DNA of 22,527 bases from Acidobacteriota bacterium (lineage in GTDB: Bacteria > Acidobacteriota > Vicinamibacteria > Vicinamibacterales > UBA823): the NCBI GenBank assembly GCA_002720285.1, contig PBHT01000049.1, forward strand, positions 1 through 22,527, in the 5' to 3' direction. Below are positions 15,933 through 22,527 of this stretch, piece by piece. Within the stretch, counting starts at the first letter, position 1, and the number at the start of each line of letters is the position of its first letter. Under the pieces are notes generated by a model. It worked only from the letters and a program-made list of their open reading frames with translations. It was not told where the DNA came from and ran no database searches. Made by a program: the position numbers and the translations under genes.

Positions 15933-16540
15933 GGTTGCGCCTCTAATTGTTCCTTGACGAATTCACGAAACATTCGCCGCGTTGATCGCCGGATGGCGGA
16001 TGTGGCGGCACTTACCGTAATCGTTGCACCTGAGATGCCATCAACGTCGTCGCCGACCCGCAGTCGTTCGCGGTATCGGCGGTTAGGGAACTGATCTCTG
16101 AAACGCGCTAGATCGATTGACCGATAGCCGTAGGGTTCGTCATGAGTGACGACCGTGACGGCGGTTATGGTGCCGACTGGTCGAAGCCCGACCATGACGA
16201 CGATCTCACTTGCGTATCCCGTAATAACATGTCCGACATCACTGTTGAGATAGGCTAGGCCAACTAGTGTCCCGACGTCGTCGTCTGTGCTGTAGGTGTA
16301 CCCGCGGAAGTGTGGATACTCTCCGTCTTTACTAATGAAATGATCAGCTTCTGGCAACACAGTTCTCAGATGCTCCAAGTACTGCTCAACGCGCGCGCGG
16401 TCGGCCTGCTCATTGCCATAAAGGAAGAGCGTTCCTGGCACACCGAGCGCTAGGAGCGCAATCACCACTGCCGTAGCATATTTCCTCGCACTGTAGGAAC
16501 TTTTGGTCAAGCTCGCTGACATGGTATCGGGCTCGCACAT
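15929..16540 (-). CDS. FMN-binding domain protein (NosR N-domain / RnfG / NqrC type), membrane anchored
   Basis: A 203-aa protein with one membrane helix (about 21-40, TAVVIALLALGVPGTLFLY), then an extracytoplasmic FMN-binding domain. The domain shows GYASEIVVMVGLRPVGTITA, THDEPYGY and the flavinylation motif DGISGATIT, where T173 is the likely covalent FMN site used by ApbE-type transferases. Members (NqrC, RnfG, NosR N-domain) carry electrons across or along the membrane. The stop overlaps the GTG start of the polyferredoxin gene by four bases, so the two probably form one complex equivalent to a split NosR. The start is uncertain: ATG 16540 has only a weak GGGA site, and ATG 16522 (residue 7) fits equally well. 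No apbE gene is visible here. Confidence 0.88.
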   Translation of the reverse strand: MCEPDTMSASLTKSSYSARKYATAVVIALLALGVPGTLFLYGNEQADRARVEQYLEHLRTVLPEADHFISKDGEYPHFRGYTYSTDDDVGTLVGLAYLNSDVGHVITGYASEIVVMVGLRPVGTITAVTVVTHDEPYGYRSIDLARFRDQFPNRRYRERLRVGDDVDGISGATITVSAATSAIRRSTRRMFREFVKEQLEAQP

Positions 16541-16550
16541 TCCCGCTGGG

Positions 16551-16556
16551 ATTCTA
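16551..16556 (-). promoter_or_regulatory. Candidate -10 box for the FMN/NosR-like/NSS operon
   Basis: TAGAAT on the minus strand (5 of 6), without a good -35. It would start transcription about 4 bases before ATG 16540, making that start nearly leaderless, or give a leader of about 20 bases for ATG 16522. The rest of the gap to the isomerase holds nothing else I can name. Confidence 0.3.
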
Positions 16557-16707
16557 TCTTGCTTGTATCTGATTCAGCTAAAATTGATTGCCGTAAGAGG
16601 CCCAAATGTCAGCGATGAAAATCAAGGGGCAGGCCTCGATCGGTTGAAGTAAAACATTCTGTCTGCCGGACCGAAAGTTTCACTACTGGTAGATAATGTT
16701 GGACCTT

Positions 16708-16713
16708 AAGGAA
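16708..16713 (+). promoter_or_regulatory. Ribosome binding site fixing the isomerase start
   Basis: AAGGAA six bases before ATG 16720. The upstream in-frame ATG at 16696 has no comparable site. Confidence 0.55.
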
Positions 16714-16719
16714 ACTTCG

Positions 16720-18006
16720 ATGCTGATCGACCAAGAGTTAATAACTGAGCAGAACACTGAACTCGAACCTGAACTGTTTTCAGACTTTGAGCACCTTGGT
16801 GCGTATCTAGAACGCCGCGGCGTAGCGATCGACGGAGTTGTGCAGCGTGTGCGAGCCTTTACCGTAGCAATTCCCACCTGGGGCGTTAGCACGGGTGGCA
16901 CACGATTCTCGCGGTTTCCAATGCCGGGCGAACCGCGCAACATCTTCGAGAGACTCGAAGACTGCGCTGTGGTGCAACAACTCGGGCGAGCGACGCCGAG
17001 AGTCTCACCACACATGCCGTGGGACCACGTGGATGATATCCATGCCCTACGCCTGCACGCTGAAGCACTCGGCCTAGGATTCGATGCTGTTAACTCCAAC
17101 ACCTTTCAAGACCAACTTGGGCAGGCCCACTCATACAAGTTCGGTAGTCTGACGCATACCGATCCGGCGGTGCGCGCGCAAGCGATCACGCACAACCTTG
17201 AGTGTATTGCGATCGGCGAACAGCTCGGGTCAACGGCGCTCACAGTTTGGATCGCTGACGGCGCGAATTTTCCTGGCCAGCAGCACTTTGCCTTGGCGCT
17301 TGATCGCTATCTTGGGTCGATGCGTGAGATCTACGCGCAGCTGCCTGAGGGCTGGAAAGTGTTTCTTGAGCACAAACTCTATGAACCGGCTCTTTACGCA
17401 ACAGTCATCGCGGATTGGGGCACGAGCTATTTCTGTGCTGAGTCGCTGGGGCCGAAAGCGCAATGTTTGGTCGACCTCGGGCACCACGCACCGACGACCA
17501 ACGTTGAAATGATCGTCGCCCGCCTAATCCAATTAGGAAAGCTGGGCGGATTTCACTTTAACGACTCAAAGTACGGTGATGACGATCTCGATACAGGCGC
17601 TATCGACCCGTTTCGCATCTTCCTTGTGTTCAATGAGTTGATCGACGCTGAGGTGCGACAAGTCGATGGGTTCGCTCCAGCCTATATGCTTGATCAATCG
17701 CATAACGTAACTGATCCGATTGAAAGCTTGATCGAAAGTACAGCCGCAGTACAACGCGCTCTGGCGCAGGCACTAGTAGTTAACCGTGAAGCGCTAGCGG
17801 TCGCGCAGGAGACAAACGATGCGCTCGGTGCTGCTCGGCTATTGCGGGAGGCGACCCAGATCAATGTTGAGCCTATCGTCCAAAGAGCTCGGCTAGATGC
17901 AGGCGGTGCAATCGACCCTGTCACGGTCTATCGTGCATCGACTTACCGGAAAGACAAAGTAACCACGCGCCCGGCGGAGCGCGGCGGCCGCTCTGGCATC
18001 GTGTGA
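16720..18006 (+). CDS. L-rhamnose isomerase-like sugar isomerase (RhaI type, TIM barrel)
   Basis: RhaI-type enzymes interconvert L-rhamnose and L-rhamnulose, and often other aldose/ketose pairs, using divalent metal. The 428-aa product has the family signatures WIADGANFPGQQHF, FLEHKLYEPALYATVIADWG, CLVDLGHHAPTTNVE and GGFHFNDSKYGDDDLD. These provide the expected Glu, Asp, His and Asp metal ligands (E217, D252, H279, D287) and H255. It differs from the E. coli RhaA type. ATG 16720 is chosen because AAGGAA lies six bases upstream; ATG 16696 in the same frame lacks such a site and would add eight residues. No rhamnulose kinase, aldolase or sugar transporter is nearby, so the physiological substrate is open. 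It diverges from the FMN-binding gene. Confidence 0.87.
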   Translation: MLIDQELITEQNTELEPELFSDFEHLGAYLERRGVAIDGVVQRVRAFTVAIPTWGVSTGGTRFSRFPMPGEPRNIFERLEDCAVVQQLGRATPRVSPHMPWDHVDDIHALRLHAEALGLGFDAVNSNTFQDQLGQAHSYKFGSLTHTDPAVRAQAITHNLECIAIGEQLGSTALTVWIADGANFPGQQHFALALDRYLGSMREIYAQLPEGWKVFLEHKLYEPALYATVIADWGTSYFCAESLGPKAQCLVDLGHHAPTTNVEMIVARLIQLGKLGGFHFNDSKYGDDDLDTGAIDPFRIFLVFNELIDAEVRQVDGFAPAYMLDQSHNVTDPIESLIESTAAVQRALAQALVVNREALAVAQETNDALGAARLLREATQINVEPIVQRARLDAGGAIDPVTVYRASTYRKDKVTTRPAERGGRSGIV

Positions 18007-18036
18007 TGCCATGTTTGAGCCGGCTCTTTGTTACAG

Positions 18037-18051
18037 GCACGTTGTTCGTGC
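18037..18051. repeat. Short inverted repeat after the isomerase gene
   Basis: GCACG (18037-18041) and CGTGC (18047-18051) flank TTGTT. A palindrome GAGCCGGCTC followed by TTTG lies just before (18017-18026). Both sit just downstream of the isomerase stop and might weaken read-through, but there is no proper T-run. Nothing else is seen in the 185-base gap besides the ribosome site of the next gene. Confidence 0.3.
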
Positions 18052-18178
18052 GCGGCCGGAAACAGCGACGATCGTCAAGGTGATGATAAGGGTGTGGAGG
18101 CCAGGTCGAGTGCCTATTTATTCGTCACTGACCGGTGCTAAGCGTAAGATGTAGTTACCGCGGGATGGGGATGTTTCT

Positions 18179-18186
18179 AGAGGGGG
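18179..18186 (+). promoter_or_regulatory. Ribosome binding site fixing the BNR-protein start
   Basis: AGAGGGGG five bases before ATG 18192. It favours the start that begins with a normal signal peptide over the GTG at 18135. Confidence 0.5.
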
Positions 18187-18191
18187 TTCCA

Positions 18192-21100
18192 ATGACGAAG
18201 TTGGCCGAACGGATGAAGACGCGCGTTTTTACCTGCCTAGTGACGCTTGCACCTATTTTTGTTTTCGCCGGAACAGCGACAGGCCAGGATATATCACCCG
18301 ACCATTACGAGGGCCTTCGCTACCGGCATATCGGTCCGGTCGGAAACCGAATTGCTTCAGTGGCTGGGGTTTCGGGCAACCCAAACATTTATTACGTTGG
18401 TGCCGCGTCGGGTGGCGTCTGGAAGACTGTAGATGGTGGCCTGTTCTGGGAACCGGTGTTTGATGACCACCCATCCCACGCGATTGGCGCGCTGGCGGTT
18501 GCGGCCTCCGACCCTGAAATCGTCTGGGTTGGTACGGGCGAACCACACATCCGGTCGAATGTGACGATCGGTGACGGAGTGTGGAAGTCAACCGACGGCG
18601 GTAGCACGTGGAGCAACATGGGGCTCGGCGCGACCGGTCGGATTTCTCGCGTTCTCATTCATCCATCGGACCCGAACATCGTCTATGTCGGGGCTCTGGG
18701 CCATGCGCACGGCTCGCAACCTGAACGCGGGGTGTATCGGACCATGGATGGCGGTGAGACTTGGGAGCACATCCTCTTTGTAGATGAGAATACTGGTGCC
18801 TCAAGTGTTGAGATGGATCCAAACAACCCCAGAATCCTATATGCAGGGATGTGGCACGTTATCTTTAACACCTGGGGTCGCGAAAGCGGCGGGCCTGGTA
18901 GCGGACTGTTCGTGTCACGCGATGCGGGTGATACCTGGAGAAAACTTGAGGGCAACGGTTTACCTCTCCGAACCATCGGGAAAGTTGATGTCTGCCTGAC
19001 GCCGGCCGACTCCAACCGAATCTACGCGCTTATTGAGACTGGTGATGGGGTGCCACTAAATGGCGAGGAGACTGATAACGGAGAATTGTGGCGCTCGGAT
19101 GATGGGGCCAAGACCTGGCAGCTTGTGACCTATGACCAGAATTTCGGTGGTCGGACTGCCTACTACAACAACTGCGCCGTCGCCCCAGACGATCCTGACG
19201 AAGCGTATTTCCTAACTGCGCCGCTCGTAAAGTCGATTGACGGGGGGCAGACTGGCATTGTCCAAGATGGCCGGCGGCGCCCGGGCGGTGATAACCACGA
19301 CATCTGGATTGATCCGACCAACGGCGACAGGATGATCATTGGTAATGACGGTGGTCTCGCTATTTCAGAGAACCGAGGTGCGACTTGGCTGCGGGTGAAT
19401 CTGCCGATTGCTCAGATGTACCACGTGACGACCGACACGAAAGTGCCCTACAACGTCTACGGTAATCGGCAGGACGGACCATCCTTTCGTGGGCCGAGCA
19501 ACAGTCGAACCGGGGGCTTCGGTGGTAGCCGCATTCCGCGTGGCATGTGGCACTCAGTCGGTGGAGGGGAGAGCGGTTTTGCAACCCCGGATCCGGTGGA
19601 ACCGGACATCATTTGGTCATCGGCGTCCGGTTCCGGTGCAGTTGGCGGGATCGTCGTTAGGTTCGACGAGCGCACCCGACAATTCAGGCAGGTTGAGGTG
19701 TGGCCAGAGAGCACGATTGGATGGCCGGCCGAGACACTGCGTTACCGATTCCAGTGGACCTTCCCGCTGCTCATCTCGCCCCACGACCACGACACGATCT
19801 ACGTAACCAGCCAGCATGTGCATCGGACGGTGAACGATGGGCAGAGTTGGGAGGTTATTAGCCCTGATTTAACGACGAATGATAAAAGCAAGCAGGGATT
19901 GTCTGGAGGTCTCACGCCTGACAACATCGGTGTTGAGTACTGCTGTGTAGTCTATGCCTTCGATGAGTCGCCGGCGCAGCCCGGTGTGTTCTACGCCGGG
20001 TCGAACGACGGGCTCGTGCATGTCAGTCGTGACGATGGTCTTAGTTGGCAAAATGTCACGGCGAACATTCCCGACTTGCCGGAGCTTGGTGTTGTTCGGG
20101 GCATTGATGCATCGAAGTGGGATGCTGGCAAGGCGTATCTCGCAGTTGAGTTCCACCAGGTGGGCAATTTTGCACCGTACGTCTACCGTACTAACGATTA
20201 CGGTGAATCGTGGACGAAGATCACCGATGGCATTTCCGACAGTGTCCTCAGCTTTACACGAAGCATTCAGGAAGACCCAGTGCGTCCGGGTTTGGTGTAC
20301 TTGGGCACTGAGAACGCTGTCTATGTTTCGTTCAATGACGGTGATCAGTGGCAGCCGCTGCAGACGAACATGCCAGCCGCGCCGAACTACGGTCTTGTCA
20401 TCCAGGAACACTTCAACGACCTGGTCGTCGGCACCTACGGACGGGGGTTCTGGATTCTTGACGACCTGTCCCCGTTGCAACAACTCACACCGGAGGTGGT
20501 TAACTCCGAGGTGCACTTATTTGAACCGCGCCCGACCTATCGTCTGCATAACATTACGTCACCACAGGCGATGCCAAACGATCCGTCTGACGGTGAGAAC
20601 CCGCCGTATGGTGCCTCGGTCAACTACTGGCTCGGGTCTGATGGTCACGGTGACGTGAGCATTAGGATCGAAAACGACCGCGGTGAAACTGTTCGCATCC
20701 TCGATGGAACTACGCACGAGGGGATCAACCGAGTTTGGTGGGATCTCCGAAGTGAACCGTCAGCAGAGATCAAGCTGCGGACGAAGCCGATCTACGGAGA
20801 GTGGTTGGACCTGGGCGACGAGCGCTTGCGGTCGGGTGGTGGTGAAATCACTGTTCTTGAACCACCGGGAGCCTACACGGTTGTTCTGGACCTAGACGGC
20901 CGTGAACAGCGGCGGCAGCTTCAGGTTTTGAAAGACCCGAATTCCGAGGGAAGCGAGGACGACATCGCGGAACAAACCGCGCTGCTGTATCAACTACGTG
21001 ACGATCACGAACAGGTGACAGTGGCCATCAACCAACTGGAGTGGCTCCGCCGGCAGCTTTATGACCTACAGGCGGTCCTGGCCGGTGCCCCCGCAGGCCG

Positions 21101-21431
21101 TGACTCACTCATTGAAGCGGCCGAGGAAGTGGACGGTACCCTCATCGCGGCCGAGGAAAAGTTGATTCAGATGAAGCGGACAGGCACCGGGCAAGATCAA
21201 ATCCGTTGGCCGACGATGTTGTCTGGCCGGATCGGATACCTCATCAGGAATGTGGCCACTTACGATTTCCCGCCAAACGACCAGCAGCGCGAAGTGCAAG
21301 AAGTACTCGAAACGCGGATGCGGGATACGCTGGTCGAGGTGCGTAGAGCGATCGAGGATGTCAGATCGCTCAACGAAACCCTGGCAGAGCAAGGGGTCCC
21401 GCAGGTCTTGATTGGAACACCGCAACCGTAA
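18192..21431 (+). CDS. Large exported BNR/Asp-box (sortilin/VPS10-like) beta-propeller protein
   Basis: A 1079-aa exported protein. ATG 18192 is chosen because the product then starts with a standard signal peptide (MTKLAERMKTRVFTCLVTLA, cleaved near TATGQ) behind AGAGGGGG. Upstream in-frame codons to GTG 18135 would bury that signal. The protein contains about ten Asp-box repeats of form S/T-x-D-x-G-x-x-W: TVDGGLFWEP, STDGGSTWSN, TMDGGETWEH, SRDAGDTWRK, SENRGATWLR, TVNDGQSWEV, SRDDGLSWQN, TNDYGESWTK and SFNDGDQWQP. These build VPS10/sialidase-like propellers. A C-terminal beta domain (GENPPYGASVNYWLG onward) and a helical tail rich in Glu and Arg (last ~120 residues) follow. Such proteins are common in Acidobacteriota and are annotated as glycosyl hydrolases, but no catalytic residues can be assigned, so activity is not claimed. 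Confidence 0.88.
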   Translation: MTKLAERMKTRVFTCLVTLAPIFVFAGTATGQDISPDHYEGLRYRHIGPVGNRIASVAGVSGNPNIYYVGAASGGVWKTVDGGLFWEPVFDDHPSHAIGALAVAASDPEIVWVGTGEPHIRSNVTIGDGVWKSTDGGSTWSNMGLGATGRISRVLIHPSDPNIVYVGALGHAHGSQPERGVYRTMDGGETWEHILFVDENTGASSVEMDPNNPRILYAGMWHVIFNTWGRESGGPGSGLFVSRDAGDTWRKLEGNGLPLRTIGKVDVCLTPADSNRIYALIETGDGVPLNGEETDNGELWRSDDGAKTWQLVTYDQNFGGRTAYYNNCAVAPDDPDEAYFLTAPLVKSIDGGQTGIVQDGRRRPGGDNHDIWIDPTNGDRMIIGNDGGLAISENRGATWLRVNLPIAQMYHVTTDTKVPYNVYGNRQDGPSFRGPSNSRTGGFGGSRIPRGMWHSVGGGESGFATPDPVEPDIIWSSASGSGAVGGIVVRFDERTRQFRQVEVWPESTIGWPAETLRYRFQWTFPLLISPHDHDTIYVTSQHVHRTVNDGQSWEVISPDLTTNDKSKQGLSGGLTPDNIGVEYCCVVYAFDESPAQPGVFYAGSNDGLVHVSRDDGLSWQNVTANIPDLPELGVVRGIDASKWDAGKAYLAVEFHQVGNFAPYVYRTNDYGESWTKITDGISDSVLSFTRSIQEDPVRPGLVYLGTENAVYVSFNDGDQWQPLQTNMPAAPNYGLVIQEHFNDLVVGTYGRGFWILDDLSPLQQLTPEVVNSEVHLFEPRPTYRLHNITSPQAMPNDPSDGENPPYGASVNYWLGSDGHGDVSIRIENDRGETVRILDGTTHEGINRVWWDLRSEPSAEIKLRTKPIYGEWLDLGDERLRSGGGEITVLEPPGAYTVVLDLDGREQRRQLQVLKDPNSEGSEDDIAEQTALLYQLRDDHEQVTVAINQLEWLRRQLYDLQAVLAGAPAGRDSLIEAAEEVDGTLIAAEEKLIQMKRTGTGQDQIRWPTMLSGRIGYLIRNVATYDFPPNDQQREVQEVLETRMRDTLVEVRRAIEDVRSLNETLAEQGVPQVLIGTPQP

Positions 21432-21503
21432 TGGAGCGGAGCCTGATTAATCTTTGAGACGGTCGAAGGGTGCGTCGATCCAGCGCGTCCTTCTTTCATT
21501 ACG

Positions 21504-22527
21504 ATGACTAATGTAGGCAACGGTGGGAGTAAACCGCTCGGTCTAACGACGGCCACAGCGTTCGTTATTGCGGCGATGGTCGGCACTGGCGTTTTCACGA
21601 CGCTCGGGTTTCAGGTTGTCGACATCCGGTCACCGTTCGCCATCATGATGCTATGGCTCGTTGGTGGGGTGGTCGCACTATGTGGCGCGCTCAGCTACAG
21701 CGAGCTGGGCGCAGCACTACCGCGCTCAGGCGGTGAGTATCACATCCTCCGTCGGGTCTACACACCAGCGTTGGGGTTTTTGGCCGGGTGGGTCTCGGCG
21801 ACAGTTGGGTTTGCCGGGCCCTCGGCTTTAGCTGCTATGGCCCTGGCGTCGTACACCGACGCGTTCATTCCTGGCCTGCCCGCAAAACATCTAGCCGCTG
21901 GGGCGGTGCTTACTTTCACGCTGATCCACGCGTCGAGCCTCCGGGTTGGCGCCCTGTTCCAAAACGTGCTGACCGGTCTGAAGGTGTGTCTCATCTTGGG
22001 ATTTATCGTCGCTGCCTTCACTGTCGACCGTGCGCAGGAGTTGTCGCTAGTGCCGCAGGTGGGGGTCCTCGGCGTCATGACCGGACCGGCCTTTGCGGTA
22101 GCGCTGATCTTCGTTTCCTACGCCTACACCGGTTGGAACGCGGCGATTTACGTCATCGGCGAGATTGACCAACCAAGCCGCACGCTGCCGCGAGCGTTGC
22201 TTCTTGGCACCGGCGTGGTCACGGTACTCTACTTGCTGCTCAACTACGTGTTTCTCCGGACTGTTGCGATGGACCAGCTGGCTGGTCAGGTCGAAGTCGG
22301 TTTCTTGGCGGGCGTGCAGATCTTCGGCGAGGCCGGCGGGCAGATCGCGGCCGCCATCATCGCAGGTCTACTAGCTTCGACTGTGAGCGCCTATGTTTTC
22401 CTGGGGCCCAGGATTTTGATGGTAATGGGTGAAGACATTCCGGCGTTGGCGTGGCTGTCAGTGAAGAGTAGACGCGGCTTGCCTGTGAACGCCTTCATTT
22501 TTCAGACAGTCCTAGCTCTCACGTTCA
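21504..22527 (+). CDS. APC family amino-acid permease, cut by window edge
   Basis: From ATG 21504 the frame is open for 341 codons to the window end. The protein starts MTNVGNGGSKPLGLTTATAF and continues with VIAAMVGTGVFTTLGFQ, the first-helix glycine motif of APC-superfamily transporters, then SYSELGAALPRSGGEYHILR, the conserved TM2-TM3 signature of amino-acid/polyamine antiporters and permeases. FVSYAYTGWNAAIYVIGEID matches the family's helix 6 region (TGWN). At least eight membrane segments are visible before the cut. Substrate is probably an amino acid. No ATG, GTG or TTG lies in frame between this ATG and the upstream stop TGA at 21444, so the start is firm, yet no Shine-Dalgarno is visible. 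The gene follows the BNR protein by 72 bases. Confidence 0.9.
   Translation, partial: MTNVGNGGSKPLGLTTATAFVIAAMVGTGVFTTLGFQVVDIRSPFAIMMLWLVGGVVALCGALSYSELGAALPRSGGEYHILRRVYTPALGFLAGWVSATVGFAGPSALAAMALASYTDAFIPGLPAKHLAAGAVLTFTLIHASSLRVGALFQNVLTGLKVCLILGFIVAAFTVDRAQELSLVPQVGVLGVMTGPAFAVALIFVSYAYTGWNAAIYVIGEIDQPSRTLPRALLLGTGVVTVLYLLLNYVFLRTVAMDQLAGQVEVGFLAGVQIFGEAGGQIAAAIIAGLLASTVSAYVFLGPRILMVMGEDIPALAWLSVKSRRGLPVNAFIFQTVLALTF

Noticed and set aside
18006..18083. 25-codon frame overlapping the isomerase stop (TGATG)
   Set aside because: Short, Arg-rich, no ribosome site beyond the overlap and no recognisable features; likely chance.
19869..20516. Minus-strand open frame of 215 codons
   Set aside because: Entirely antisense to the BNR protein, whose Asp-box repeats run through the same bases on the plus strand.
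1..22527. CRISPR arrays, insertion sequences or prophage
   Set aside because: No regularly spaced repeats, transposase, integrase or phage structural genes were found on either strand.

Overview
The window looks like chromosomal DNA of a free-living or marine Gram-negative bacterium, most plausibly an Acidobacteriota (Vicinamibacteria-like) or a similar deep-branching lineage. This rests on gene content: large secreted S9 peptidases, BNR/Asp-box propellers, PQQ-like propellers and a DUF885 protein sit among housekeeping genes. There is no 16S gene or other taxonomic marker to confirm it. Base composition is moderately GC-rich apart from one AT-rich island in rsmI. I see no transposase, integrase, phage gene or CRISPR array.

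Left third (1-6.5 kb), housekeeping. On the minus strand, rsmI, a TPR protein and glmU (cut by the window edge) run in series. Diverging from them on the plus strand are a DUF885 zinc-hydrolase-like protein and a FmdB zinc-ribbon protein with a Ser/Lys tail. galU (minus) follows. Then comes serS, with a tRNA-Ser(UGA) gene only 9 bases after its stop and a strong hairpin after the tRNA.

Middle (6.5-13.5 kb). A ureohydrolase of the agmatinase family (plus) converges on a minus-strand pair: an exported S9B (DPP-IV-like) peptidase followed by an exported PQQ-like beta-propeller protein. A 358-base divergent regulatory region separates this pair from a periplasmic PQQ-dependent dehydrogenase (plus). 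That region holds opposing promoter candidates, an inverted repeat over one -10 box, and a 24-codon upstream ORF ending just before the dehydrogenase start.

Right third (13.5-22.5 kb). A tight minus-strand operon encodes an FMN-binding membrane protein, a NosR/NirI-like polyferredoxin membrane protein and an NSS-family sodium symporter. The first two together look like NosR split into two polypeptides; no nosZ is in view. Diverging from it are an L-rhamnose-isomerase-like sugar isomerase, a 1079-aa exported BNR/sortilin-like propeller protein and an APC-family amino-acid permease that runs off the right edge.

The non-housekeeping part is dominated by exported or membrane proteins that suit peptide and amino-acid scavenging (S9 peptidase, NSS and APC transporters, agmatinase) and periplasmic redox chemistry (PQQ dehydrogenase, NosR-like/FMN pair). 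The split NosR-like module joined to an NSS transporter is the best candidate for an undescribed system.
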